Assembly (NCBI RefSeq): GCF_019710575.1
Contig: NZ_JAHWFK010000031.1
Coordinates: 124,001 to 188,000 of the forward strand
Length of the DNA: 64,000 nt
Direction of reading: 5' to 3'
Origin: Paractinoplanes polyasparticus
Lineage (GTDB): Bacteria > Actinomycetota > Actinomycetes > Mycobacteriales > Micromonosporaceae
Part shown: positions 51,673 to 60,286 of the stretch, one piece after another
Layout of the letters: each line of letters opens with the position of its first letter
Numbering within the stretch: position 1 is the first letter of the stretch
Program-made: the position numbers and the translations under genes
Notes under the pieces: model-generated
Told to the model about the DNA's origin: nothing
Databases searched by the model: none
Seen by the model: only the letters and a program-made list of their open reading frames with translations

Positions 51673-52614
51673 ATGCTCGAAGACATGAACCATGACAACC
51701 GGCGCCCGGTCGTCGGCGTTCTTCTTCTCGTTCTGGCCGGCGCGCTGCTGAGCGCCTGCGGCGTGGAGGCGGCGGATTCCCCGCCCATGCCGTCGAGCTC
51801 CCCGTCGCCGCCCGCGGTGGCAGCCTCCGACACCCGGCCCTTCCGGGAGCTCGAACGGCGATTCGGCGCGCGCCTGGGCGTTTACGCGATCGACACGGGA
51901 ACCGGCCGCACGGCCGGCTATCGCGCGGACGAGCGCTTCGCGCACGCGTCGACCTTCAAGGCACTGCTGGCCGGGGTGTTGCTTCGCCGCCTGTCCGGCG
52001 CCGACCTGCGACGCGTCGTGAGATACACCGAAGCCGACCTGCTGGAGTGGGCGCCCATCACCTCGAAGCACGTGGCCACCGGGATGACGGTCGACGCCCT
52101 GATCGCCGCCGCGGTGCAGCACAGCGACAACACGGCCGCCAATCTGCTGCTGGAGCGGGTCGGTGGACCCAAGGGACTGCAGCGTGAACTGCGAAAGATC
52201 GGCGACGACACCACCGATGTGAGCCGGAACGAGCCGGCGCTGAACGAGGCTGTCCCGGGCGACAAGCGGGACACGAGCACGCCGCGGGCGCTCGGCGCCG
52301 ACCTGCAGCGGCTCGTCCTCGGCGACGTGCTGCCCGAGCCGCGGCGGCGGAAGATGACCGACCTGCTGGTCGGTAACACGACCGGTGACCCGTACATCCG
52401 TGCCGGCGTGCCGTCCGGGTGGAAGGTCGGCGACAAGACCGGCAGCGGGGGATACGGCACCCGGAACGACATCGCCGTGGTCTGGCCCACCAACGGTAGT
52501 CCCCTCGTCATCGCCATCCAGTCGGACCGCGGCGCGCCCGACGCGTCCTCGGCCGACACCCTGATCGCCGAGGCGACCAAGGCCGTCATCACGACCCTGA
52601 AAGGCCCTCGATAG
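51673..52614 (+). CDS. class A serine beta-lactamase (lipoprotein)
   Basis: 313 residues. A lipoprotein signal (GVLLLVLAGALLSA-C) and a Pro/Ser linker precede the penicillin-binding fold. All class A motifs are visible: STFK (active Ser and Lys), HSDN (SDN loop), EPALNE (omega-loop Glu) and DKTGSGG (KTG). It hydrolyses beta-lactams at the outer face of the membrane. No BlaI/BlaR pair is adjacent. ATG 51673 and 51685 are both possible. Confidence 0.93.
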   Translation: MLEDMNHDNRRPVVGVLLLVLAGALLSACGVEAADSPPMPSSSPSPPAVAASDTRPFRELERRFGARLGVYAIDTGTGRTAGYRADERFAHASTFKALLAGVLLRRLSGADLRRVVRYTEADLLEWAPITSKHVATGMTVDALIAAAVQHSDNTAANLLLERVGGPKGLQRELRKIGDDTTDVSRNEPALNEAVPGDKRDTSTPRALGADLQRLVLGDVLPEPRRRKMTDLLVGNTTGDPYIRAGVPSGWKVGDKTGSGGYGTRNDIAVVWPTNGSPLVIAIQSDRGAPDASSADTLIAEATKAVITTLKGPR

Positions 52615-52713
52615 GTTGGTTCCGCCGCTCGCGGCGAAGCTGTTCCCGGGCCGGGGCGCCGTCGCGCAGGATGACGGCGGTGTCGGTGCGCCTGTGCGAA
52701 CTCCCCGGCCGGC

Positions 52714-52744
52714 TTGACCCTGTTCCGGGGACACAGTGTCGACT
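52714..52744 (+). promoter_or_regulatory. MerR-type promoter 3 (before peptide/GPP34 operon)
   Basis: TTGACC (52714-52719), 19-base spacer with CTGTTCCGGGGACACAG, -10 TCGACT (52739-52744). It resembles promoters 1 and 2; the start of the 51-residue ORF is 38 bases downstream. Confidence 0.65.
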
Positions 52745-52781
52745 GGGTTGACTCGCGTATCCCGCCCATCGAGGAACTGCC

Positions 52782-52937
52782 GTGGATCTCCTGACCCAGA
52801 CATTCGACACCGTCGCGCTGCTCTCGGGTCTGCTCGGCGCTGGGTACCCGCTCATCGCCGGCATCGCCGCCGCTTCGAGCAGATTTCCCCTGATCGCGCC
52901 CCTGCTCGGGGCCCTGCTCGTGACCGTGCTCGCCTGA
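52782..52937 (+). CDS. 51-residue hydrophobic membrane peptide
   Basis: GTG 52782, with GAGGA six bases upstream, opens 51 codons: a short polar start (VDLLTQTFDT), helix one VALLSGLLGAGYPLIAGIAA, a short Ser-Arg turn, and helix two PLIAPLLGALLVTVLA at the C-terminus. The stop overlaps the ATG of the GPP34 gene (TGATG), so the two are translationally coupled. I know of no described family. Its own ribosome binding site, two-helix design and promoter argue that it is real. Confidence 0.65.
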   Translation: MDLLTQTFDTVALLSGLLGAGYPLIAGIAAASSRFPLIAPLLGALLVTVLA

Positions 52938-53581
52938 TGCCGCCCATGCCGTTGCCGCATCAGCTCTACCTGCTGAGTCATCAGCCCGCGAAGGGCCGGC
53001 TCGACGATGACAGCGACGCCGTCCGGGGATCGCTGCTCTGCGGGGCCGCGGTCGCCGAGCTGTGTCTGGGAGGGTGGCTGCGCGACCGCGGCGGCAAGGC
53101 CGAGCGGACGGCCAAGACAGTGCCGGCGAACCTCGACCCCTTCCTGGCCGGGGTGCTCGGCGACGTTCCGCCGGATCGCCCCCGCCGCTGGTTCGACCTG
53201 CTGGAACAGCGATGGGTGACGGCCCCGGAAGCCGTCCAGGACGGGCTTGTCGCGGCCGGAGTCATCACTGTCGGGCACCACCAGATCGTGGGACCTTTCC
53301 GTACGAAGCGAATCGCCCTGACCGACCCCGAGCCGGCACAGGCGCTGCGCGACCGGGTACGCCAGGCAGCCCGCCGTGCCGCCGGCTCGGTGCCGCCGCC
53401 CATCGAAGAGGCCGTGCTGGCCGTCCTGGCGATCGAGGGCAACGTGAGCACGGTGTTCGGATGGCGTGACCTGTGGCGGCACAAGCTCGCGGTGCGCGAG
53501 CTGAAGAACCGGGTCGACCACGAGCTGCCGGGCCTGCGCTCGGCTCTGATCCCGTCGATCGCTCTGCGCCGGGCCGGGTGA
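52937..53581 (+). CDS. GPP34 (GOLPH3-like) family protein
   Basis: 214 residues. The opening PLPHQLYLLSHQPAKGRLDD and LCGAAVAELCLGGWLRDRGG match the GPP34 family, whose eukaryotic member GOLPH3 binds phosphatidylinositol-4-phosphate on Golgi membranes. The C-terminal amphipathic helices (ELKNRVDHELPGLRSALI) are also present. Bacterial members are common in actinomycetes but have no defined role. Here it is coupled to a tiny two-helix membrane peptide under a MerR-type promoter, suggesting a membrane-stress or lipid-linked task. Confidence 0.85.
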   Translation: MPPMPLPHQLYLLSHQPAKGRLDDDSDAVRGSLLCGAAVAELCLGGWLRDRGGKAERTAKTVPANLDPFLAGVLGDVPPDRPRRWFDLLEQRWVTAPEAVQDGLVAAGVITVGHHQIVGPFRTKRIALTDPEPAQALRDRVRQAARRAAGSVPPPIEEAVLAVLAIEGNVSTVFGWRDLWRHKLAVRELKNRVDHELPGLRSALIPSIALRRAG

Positions 53582-53868
53582 AAGGCCGACGTTCGCGAGC
53601 GCTTCGGCGTGCTCGAGTCGACCGTCGACGCGCCGGCCCGGGTCAACATCGTCCTGGTGGTCAGCGGCACGCTCGGGTAGCTCGGAGCGCGCCCTACGCC
53701 CGCGGTACAACCGCTGGCTGGACACGGGGGCAGGCTGAGGTCGGCATGTTGGGGGCGGCTGGTCCGAGCATGCTCGGGCGGCGCGACTATGGTCGGACAT
53801 GTCGCGTTCACCGAACATCCGGCCGTTTCCGCCGGCGCGATTCCACGACGCGCCGAGAGGACACCCCG
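53582..53868. other. gap with 14-bp palindrome, no assigned gene
   Basis: 287 bases. The GPP34 frame stays open past its stop for 32 codons (VRERFGVLESTVDAP, then VNIVLVVSGTLG) and may be a decayed fragment, but I cannot identify it. CCGAGCATGCTCGG (53764-53777) is a perfect palindrome upstream of the next gene and may be its operator. Confidence 0.4.
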
Positions 53869-54606
53869 ATGCACCCACGATTCGCGGAACTGGGGTGGGC
53901 GCCCACCAGCATCGGCGAGATCAGCCTGCGCCGGCGGCTCGACCCGATCACCAGAACCGAGGTGTACGAGGTCAAGCTCGACGACGAGTACCTGATGTCG
54001 AGCCTGTTCACCGTGGCCGAGGAGGAACTGGCCCGGCTCACCCTGGCGGCCCTGCCCGACGCCCCGCTGGAGGTCGTCGTCGGCGGTCTGGGCCTCGGCT
54101 ACACCGCCCGCGCCGCTCTCGCCGACGACCGGGTCCGGTCGCTGACGGTGGTCGAGGCGCTGGCCCCGGTGATCGACTGGCACCGCCGGGAGTTGCTGCC
54201 GGAGGCCCGCAGCCTCACCACCGACCGGCGCACCACGCTGCTCGAAGGCGACTTCTTCGCTCTGCTGCGCGACGGCACGGGATTCGACCCCGCCACCCCC
54301 GGCCGCCGGTTCGACGCGATCCTGGTCGACATCGACCATTCCCCGGTCAACGTGCTGAACCCGGCCCATGCCGACCTCTACACTCCCGCCGGCCTGGCCC
54401 GGCTCGGCCAGCGCCTGCGTCCGGGCGGCGCCTTCGGCCTGTGGTCGGACGACGCCCCCGACGACGCGTTCCTCGCCGTCCTGCACGAGTCGTTCGCCAC
54501 GGCAACCGCTCATGTGGTGCCGTTCGACAATCCGCTGACCGCCGGCACGTCCGCCAACACCGTCTACGTCGCCACGGGACCTGCCGACACCGGCCCGCTC
54601 GGCTGA
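53869..54606 (+). CDS. spermidine synthase-like methyltransferase-fold protein
   Basis: 245 residues, GAGAGGA seven bases before the ATG. Rossmann core: LEVVVGGLGLGYTARAAL, LTVVEALAPVIDWHRRELLP, and RFDAILVDIDHSPVNVL, the D-D-H region typical of polyamine aminopropyltransferase-like proteins. The N-terminal beta-domain is short, as in actinobacterial orphan members. True aminopropyl transfer is unproven; no speD or speE partner is adjacent. Confidence 0.8.
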   Translation: MHPRFAELGWAPTSIGEISLRRRLDPITRTEVYEVKLDDEYLMSSLFTVAEEELARLTLAALPDAPLEVVVGGLGLGYTARAALADDRVRSLTVVEALAPVIDWHRRELLPEARSLTTDRRTTLLEGDFFALLRDGTGFDPATPGRRFDAILVDIDHSPVNVLNPAHADLYTPAGLARLGQRLRPGGAFGLWSDDAPDDAFLAVLHESFATATAHVVPFDNPLTAGTSANTVYVATGPADTGPLG

Positions 54607-54662
54607 ACGGGGTCGTCGCCGGGGCGGCGGAGCAGGCCGGAACCGGTAGCGACGGGCCGACC

Positions 54663-55682
54663 TCACGCCGGCGGGGGCAGGGTGAGCGGCAGTCCGAGAG
54701 CCACGAAATGCTCGGGCCCGATGAACGAGGTGACCGCGCAGACCTGCGGGCCGCGCAGCGTGAGGACGTCGATCGACCAGGCCTGGAACGTTCCCGCCGA
54801 CTCCTGCCGGAGGTAGCCGCCGACTGCCGGCTGGCCGTTGGCGCTGATCGGTTCCGAGTGGCGCCACTCGCCGCAACCGGTGAGCGGCACGCGGACGGCG
54901 AAGTCGGTGACCGCCGGCAGACCCGCGTACCAGTGCGGCAGCGGTGGCATCGACCAGGTGACGTCCTCGGTGAGCAGGGAGACCAGCAGGTCCGTGTCGC
55001 CCGACTCGAGGGCCCGGACGAAGGTCACCACCGTCTCGCGCAGCTGTGCGTCACCGACCTGCCGCAACGTCCGTTGCTGGCTCACCGGCGGCACGCGCGC
55101 CGACACCACCGCGCGGGCCCGGGCCAGCGCCGAGTTCACCGACGAGGGCGACGTGTCCATCATCGTGGCGATCTCGCCGGCCGAGAACCCGAGCACGTCG
55201 AAGAGCACCAGCGCGGCCCGCTGATTGCCCGGCAGGTGCTGGAGCATCGCGACGAACGCGAGCTCGACCGCTTCGCGCTGTTCGTAGCGCGCCTCCGGCG
55301 CTGCGGTTCCCTCGGTCAGACCCAGGTCCCCGTACGGTCCCAGCCAGGCCGTCTCGACCGAGGGCGCATCGTCGACGACCGTACGGGTGCTGGCCGGTCC
55401 CAGGTCCATCGGGAGCGCCCGCCGCGAGCGCGACTCGGCAGCGTCCAGGCAGACCCGGGTCGCCACCGTGTACAGCCAGGATCGCAACGAGCTGCGCCCT
55501 TCGAAGCCGGTCAGCCCGCGCCAGGCCCGCAGCAGCGCCTCCTGCAGGGCGTCGTCGGCGTCGTGGGCCGAGCCGAGCATCCGGTAGCAGTGCGCGTGCA
55601 GCTCGCGGCGGAGCGGCTGGACCAGAGCCGCGAAGGCGTCGTCGTCGCCCGTCCGGGCCTGCTCGAGAAAATCTTGGCTCAC
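54663..55682 (-). CDS. ECF RNA polymerase sigma factor, SigG type with SnoaL-like C-terminus
   Basis: 339 residues. Region 2 is HCYRMLGSAHDADDALQEAL, region 4 is FSAGEIATMMDTSPSSVNSA with ALARAR. The C-terminal 120 residues form a SnoaL/NTF2-like domain (FVRALESGDTDLLVSLLTED to the end), which in this group modulates sigma activity instead of a separate anti-sigma factor. The gene is divergent from an alpha/beta hydrolase, the same arrangement as sigG-Rv0183 in Mycobacterium tuberculosis. Confidence 0.9.
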   Translation of the reverse strand: MSQDFLEQARTGDDDAFAALVQPLRRELHAHCYRMLGSAHDADDALQEALLRAWRGLTGFEGRSSLRSWLYTVATRVCLDAAESRSRRALPMDLGPASTRTVVDDAPSVETAWLGPYGDLGLTEGTAAPEARYEQREAVELAFVAMLQHLPGNQRAALVLFDVLGFSAGEIATMMDTSPSSVNSALARARAVVSARVPPVSQQRTLRQVGDAQLRETVVTFVRALESGDTDLLVSLLTEDVTWSMPPLPHWYAGLPAVTDFAVRVPLTGCGEWRHSEPISANGQPAVGGYLRQESAGTFQAWSIDVLTLRGPQVCAVTSFIGPEHFVALGLPLTLPPPA

Positions 55683-55750
55683 ACCGACGATTCTGCCCGG
55701 TCGCGGCCGTCACTACCTCCGACGATGGTTCCGACCAGGGAGGACTCCCC

Positions 55751-56548
55751 ATGACCGAGCTCAGCCGCCCCGACGCCGACCTCTACTACGAGCTGCGCGG
55801 CGACGGCCCGCTCGTGGTGCTGGCGGGCGCGCCGATGACCGCCGAGGCCTTCACCGGCCTGGCCGGCCTGCTCGCGGTCGACCACAGCGTGCTGACCACC
55901 GACCCGCGCGGCATCGGCCGCAGCTCGGTCCACGACCGCGAGGCGCCGTCGACACCGCAGGAGCGCGCGGCCGACCTGGCCGCCCTGATCGACCACGTGG
56001 GACGGGGCCCGGCGACGCTGGTGCTGGGCTCCAGCGGCGGGGCCGTGAGCGTGCTCGCGCTGGCCGAGGCGTACCCGGAAAGCGCGGTCACGATGGTCGC
56101 GCACGAACCGCCCCTGCTGGAGATCCTGCCCGACCGCGACGCCCTGTGGGCCGGCACCGAACAGATGCTGGCGACCTTCGAGACCGGCGACCGGCGGGCC
56201 ACCTTCCGCAAGTTCATGGAGGTCGCGAACCTGCAATTGCCGGACGAGGTGGTCGAGATGATGGCCGGCGGCGAGCCAGGCGGCAAGGAGCTGGCCGACG
56301 AGGCGTTCCAGTACCGGAACATGTATCGCGGCACGGTCGGCTTCCGGCCCGACATCGAGCGGCTGACCTCGGCGCCCACGCGGGTGCTGATCGGCCTGGG
56401 CGAGGACTCGGCGGGCGAACTCTGTGACCGCACCTCGCGGGCCCTCGCCACAATGCTCGGCAGCGAGCCGGTGATGTTCCCGGGCGGCCATGTCGGCTTC
56501 GCCGAGAACCCGGCCGCCTTCGAGCCGCAGCTGCGCAAGCTCTTGTGA
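55751..56548 (+). CDS. alpha/beta-fold hydrolase next to sigG-like gene
   Basis: 265 residues, GGGAGGA seven bases upstream of the ATG. The nucleophile elbow is VLGSSGGAVS, the strand-turn TTDPRGIGRSS carries the typical DxRGxGxS, and the His is in PGGHVGFAEN. No signal peptide. The substrate is unknown; the mycobacterial neighbour of sigG is a monoacylglycerol lipase, but sequence alone does not show that here. CCGACGAT occurs twice in the divergent gap (55684, 55719). Confidence 0.87.
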   Translation: MTELSRPDADLYYELRGDGPLVVLAGAPMTAEAFTGLAGLLAVDHSVLTTDPRGIGRSSVHDREAPSTPQERAADLAALIDHVGRGPATLVLGSSGGAVSVLALAEAYPESAVTMVAHEPPLLEILPDRDALWAGTEQMLATFETGDRRATFRKFMEVANLQLPDEVVEMMAGGEPGGKELADEAFQYRNMYRGTVGFRPDIERLTSAPTRVLIGLGEDSAGELCDRTSRALATMLGSEPVMFPGGHVGFAENPAAFEPQLRKLL

Positions 56549-56561
56549 CGCGGAGACGACG

Positions 56562-58424
56562 TCAGCGCCGGGGCGTGCCCGACCCCGCCTCGACGCCGGT
56601 GCGCCGGGCCTTCGCGCGGTACATGGCCGTGTCCGCCTCGCGAACCAGGGCCGCCGCGTCGGCGAGGGGGGTGCGGTGTGCCCGGGCCACGCCGATGCTC
56701 GCCGTGACCACCAGCTGCCGTCCGTCCGGCCGGTGCGGGCGGTTCAGCGCGGACAGCAGCCGCCGGGCGGTCGCCTCCGGCGTGTGGTCGTCGTCGAGCG
56801 CGTCCAGCAGGACGAGGAACTCGTCGCCCCCGAAACGGCCCGCGGTGCCGTGACGGCCGAGCTCGGCCCGCAGCCGGCCGGCGACCTCGACCAGGATCTG
56901 GTCGCCGACGTCGTGCCCGTACGTGTCGTTGATCTGTTTGAAGTCGTTCAGATCCACGAAGAGCACGGCCACCTCGGGGCCGCGCTCGATCGCGGCCGCC
57001 AGCAGCTGCAGGAAGTGGGTGCGGTTGGGCAGGCCGGTGAGGTGGTCGTGGAGGGCGCTGGCCCGCAACTTCTCCTCCTGATCGCGGAGGGTGTGCAGCA
57101 CGGCCTGGTAGTCCAGCGCGACCGTCAGCAGCGCCGCCCACTGGTTGATCGGCTCGCGCCCGGTGGCCGCCTGCAGGTCTACCCGGTCGACCGTGGCGAG
57201 CAGTCCCCAGTCACGGTTGCCCACCCGGACCGGCACGACGAAGGTCAGCGAGCCGGGCTCGGCGCGCGCCTCGTCCAGGATCTCCACCGGGGGGAATCCA
57301 CTGGCCGTGACCGGCGGCAGCGGCGTGGAGGACGCCGGGGAGGACGCGGAACGATCGAAGTGACCGGCAATCTCGAGACCGGGTTCGCCGGGGGTCCACA
57401 GCCCGAGACAACCGGCCCGGGCCGAGGTGCGGCGCAGCCAGCCCAGCTGCCGGGGATCCTCCTCGTGACTGCGCAACAGGTCGAGGCTGATGTCGTACTG
57501 ACTGCTGAGCGAGCGCTGCAGCCGGGTGCGCTCCCGGTACTGCGACTTCCCCTCGGCCCGCAGCGCGGCCGCACCGACCGACGAGGGACAGCCGCAGGAC
57601 TCCCGCACCACGAGCTCCGTCGCGACCTCGTGGCGCACCGGTGGCTCCCCGGCGCCCTCGATCGCCGCCAGCAGCACCCGTGCGGCGGTGGCGCCGACGT
57701 CGAACAGCGGCTGCCGCACGGTGGTCAGGCGGGGCTCGGTGAACGACGCGTCCGAGAGGTCGTCGAAGCCGACGACGGCCTGGTCCTCGGGCAGCCGGCA
57801 GCCGGCGTCGGTGAGCACCCGGAGGATGCCTATCGCGTTCAGGTCGGTGCCGGCAACGACCGCGGTGGACGGCAACCCGGCGCCGAGCATCGTGCGGGCC
57901 GCCCCGGCGCCGCCGGCCTCCTGATTGTCGGCGGCCTCGAAGATGAGGTCCGGATCCGGCTCGATGCCGTGGGCCCGCAGCGTCCGGCGGTAGGTCTCGC
58001 ACCGCTCCTGCTGGTCCAGCGCGCCCAGGAAGCCGGCGAACGCGATCCGCCGGTGCCCGTGCCGGATCAGGTGCTCGACTGCGGCCTGCACCCCGACCCG
58101 GTTGTCGGGGAAGACGGTCGGGCAGTCCAGCTCGGGGAACTCATGGCTGATGACGACGATCGGGCGGCCGCCGGCCTGGATCTCCCGCAGGTACTTGGCG
58201 CTCGCCGCGTTCACGATGACGACGAAGCCGGCGGCGTGGTCACAGGCCAGCGGGTGCGGCGGGTGGGGCGGCTCGGTCAACTCCAGCTGGTCGGTGCCCG
58301 CGTCCAGGGTCTGCACGGCGACCACCGCGGCGCCGGCGTCGGCCGCGGCCCGCGCGATCCCCTCGATCAGGCCGCCGAAATACCATCCGCCCAGGAACGG
58401 GGAAAGAACACCCAGGACGGCCAT
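56562..58424 (-). CDS. diguanylate cyclase with LacI-like periplasmic-binding sensor domain
   Basis: About 620 residues from ATG 58424, with GGAGGGGG four bases upstream. The N-terminal half (1-300) is a LacI-type effector domain without the HTH: LGVLSPFLGGWYFGGLIEGI, GHRRIAFAGFLGA, VVGFDDLSDASFTEPRL, TTVRQPLFDVG. A middle region (about 310-450) looks GAF-like. The C-terminal GGDEF domain has DHLTGLPNRTHFLQ, VDLNDFKQINDTYGHD and the catalytic FGGDEF. No signal peptide or membrane helix is seen, so a cytoplasmic sugar-like ligand probably tunes c-di-GMP synthesis. No EAL domain. Confidence 0.9.
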   Translation of the reverse strand: MAVLGVLSPFLGGWYFGGLIEGIARAAADAGAAVVAVQTLDAGTDQLELTEPPHPPHPLACDHAAGFVVIVNAASAKYLREIQAGGRPIVVISHEFPELDCPTVFPDNRVGVQAAVEHLIRHGHRRIAFAGFLGALDQQERCETYRRTLRAHGIEPDPDLIFEAADNQEAGGAGAARTMLGAGLPSTAVVAGTDLNAIGILRVLTDAGCRLPEDQAVVGFDDLSDASFTEPRLTTVRQPLFDVGATAARVLLAAIEGAGEPPVRHEVATELVVRESCGCPSSVGAAALRAEGKSQYRERTRLQRSLSSQYDISLDLLRSHEEDPRQLGWLRRTSARAGCLGLWTPGEPGLEIAGHFDRSASSPASSTPLPPVTASGFPPVEILDEARAEPGSLTFVVPVRVGNRDWGLLATVDRVDLQAATGREPINQWAALLTVALDYQAVLHTLRDQEEKLRASALHDHLTGLPNRTHFLQLLAAAIERGPEVAVLFVDLNDFKQINDTYGHDVGDQILVEVAGRLRAELGRHGTAGRFGGDEFLVLLDALDDDHTPEATARRLLSALNRPHRPDGRQLVVTASIGVARAHRTPLADAAALVREADTAMYRAKARRTGVEAGSGTPRR

Positions 58425-58560
58425 CGTGCCCCCTCCGCGCCATCGCGTCGATAGATGACCATACCGTCGCCCGCCCACGCGGTTGCAGGCTGTGCTCCAC
58501 CGAAAGCCTCAAGCCCCGGCATCGGTCGCCGAACAATTGTTCGCCCGGCGCGAGTGAGGC

Positions 58561-59397
58561 GTGGGACGCTCCTATGTGATGCAGAACCTTCCGTACGAAT
58601 CCGCGTGGCCGGACGAGTGGACCGGCCGGCCACGCTCCGGGCTGCTGCTGTTCAGCGCCGTCTTCATGGGCCTGCTCACGGTGGGCGCCGCGGCCGGCGT
58701 CGTCTCGGAGCTGAGGCGCGGCAACGCGGCAGGCGCTCTCATCTTCGTCGCGATGACCGTCTACCTCGGCCACCTCGCGGCGATCGGCCTCCACTCGTAC
58801 GGCGGAGGCCGCCATCGCCGTGACACGAGCGGCGTACGCCAGGGGGCCGAAGGCCTGATTTTCCGCTACGGCGCTCTGCCCACCTACCTGATCGGCGCCT
58901 TCCTCGCGTTGACCACCGTCGCGCTCGCGGGCATGGCCGTCGTCTCCGCTGCCCAAGCGTCCGCGTCGGGCGTCGTCATCTGCGTCGTGCTCACCGTCCT
59001 GGCGATCCTCATGCTCGTCTTCCTGGTCGTGTTCCTCCGGCTGGCACCGGGCCAGGTAGTCATCGGCCCGGACGGCTTCCATCACCGCGGCCTCACCTTC
59101 ACGCACTTCGTGCCGTGGGAAGCCGTGAACGACGTGGCGGCGCTCTGGGCGCACTCGCCGGTCGTCTTCGTCCGTACGATCGGCTCGTCGGCGACGGTCA
59201 CCCGCAACTACCTGGGCCGCGACACGGCCGGTCCGCAAGCCCTGTCGCCGTTCGACACCATCAGCGGCCGCTGGCTCGCCGCCGATCCCGCGCTGCTGCT
59301 CCGGGCGCTGGCCTACTACATCGTCCACCCGGCCGACCGCCCGGAACTGAGCACCCCAGCCGCACTGCACCGCATCGTGGGCGACCTGCAGGTCTGA
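58561..59397 (+). CDS. hypothetical four-helix membrane protein with C-terminal soluble domain
   Basis: Up to 278 residues. Four hydrophobic helices (around 27-47, 58-78, 107-130, 138-162) are followed by about 110 soluble residues starting VVIGPDGFHHRGLTFTHFVP, WEAVNDVAAL, which resembles a PH-like beta-sandwich, though I am not certain. GTG 58561 or ATG 58579 may be the start; neither has a strong ribosome binding site. It is divergent from the diguanylate cyclase gene; no functional link is evident. Confidence 0.65.
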   Translation: MGRSYVMQNLPYESAWPDEWTGRPRSGLLLFSAVFMGLLTVGAAAGVVSELRRGNAAGALIFVAMTVYLGHLAAIGLHSYGGGRHRRDTSGVRQGAEGLIFRYGALPTYLIGAFLALTTVALAGMAVVSAAQASASGVVICVVLTVLAILMLVFLVVFLRLAPGQVVIGPDGFHHRGLTFTHFVPWEAVNDVAALWAHSPVVFVRTIGSSATVTRNYLGRDTAGPQALSPFDTISGRWLAADPALLLRALAYYIVHPADRPELSTPAALHRIVGDLQV

Positions 59398-59429
59398 CCC
59401 GGCCGGCGGCGAATCGGTGGCCGGCGGTC

Positions 59430-60266
59430 TCAGGCGGGGGACAGGCCGGCGTCGGCGAAGATGTGGCGGGCCAGGGCGGAGCTCAGGAACGACACCAGGG
59501 CGTCCGCGCCCACGGTGTTGACGCCGGTGCTGGGCCGGACAGCGGTGTACACGTCGGCCAGGAGGACTGCCTGCTCGAAGTCGACCGTCCGCAGGTCGTG
59601 GCCCGCCGCTACGACTTCCGTGCGGTAGGCCAGAGCCGCGTCGGCGGCGCCCGAACTGACCCGGGCCAGGGCGGTGGCCGCGTCGGGTTCGACGCTCGCC
59701 GGCCGTACGTCGACGGCGGCCGCGGCGAGGGCCGCGCGGCTGCCGCGGCCGCACGGGGTGGCCTCGGCGCACAGCGCCACCTTCGCGTTCCGCAGGTCGC
59801 CGATCGCGCCGATCCGGTCGCGGGTGCGAGGCACGGCGATGACGATCGGGTTGCGGGCCACGACGGCGGGGGTGCCGCGATCGTGCGCGGCGGTGACCAT
59901 GCCGGTGGCGGCTGCGTCGGCGGAGAGGAAGACGTCGACGGGCATGCCGTGCAGGACGTGCTGGGCGTGTTCCAGGCCGGCGCCGTATTCGACGGTCACC
60001 CGGGCGCCGGGGAACGCCTCCTCGAACTTCGGAATGAGCCGGGTCAGCGTGTCGCGCAACGGATCGGCGGCGTGCACGACGATGACGCCGGCGGGTGCGC
60101 CCGACGGTGGTGGGCCGGCGCTGTGCTGGTGATGGTGCGCCGCCGGGGTGGACGGCGGTGTCGATGCGGGGCCGGGCGCGGACGCCAGGGGCGCGGCGGG
60201 ACCGGAGCACGCCGACAGACCGAACGTGACAGCGACGGCGGCGAGGGTGAGGCTGCGAGGTGTCAT
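59430..60266 (-). CDS. ModA-like molybdate/oxyanion-binding lipoprotein, orphan
   Basis: 278 residues. Lipobox GLSA-C, then a Pro/Ser-rich spacer containing HHHQH, then the ModA-type binding fold: FEEAFPGARVTVEYGAG, HGMPVDVFLSADAAATGMV, NPIVIAVPRTRDRI. No modB/modC genes are adjacent, which is unusual. The two Cys in ALCAEATPCGRGS are where ModA relatives carry substrate-contact residues. It could bind another oxyanion or serve a distant permease. A hairpin separates it from the LPMO gene upstream. Confidence 0.75.
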   Translation of the reverse strand: MTPRSLTLAAVAVTFGLSACSGPAAPLASAPGPASTPPSTPAAHHHQHSAGPPPSGAPAGVIVVHAADPLRDTLTRLIPKFEEAFPGARVTVEYGAGLEHAQHVLHGMPVDVFLSADAAATGMVTAAHDRGTPAVVARNPIVIAVPRTRDRIGAIGDLRNAKVALCAEATPCGRGSRAALAAAAVDVRPASVEPDAATALARVSSGAADAALAYRTEVVAAGHDLRTVDFEQAVLLADVYTAVRPSTGVNTVGADALVSFLSSALARHIFADAGLSPA

Positions 60267-60286
60267 CGGACTCCGCTCGGCCGGTG

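Noticed and set aside
53582..53680. Open frame continuing 32 codons after the GPP34 stop
   Set aside because: No start codon context or recognisable family; kept only as a note in the gap entry.
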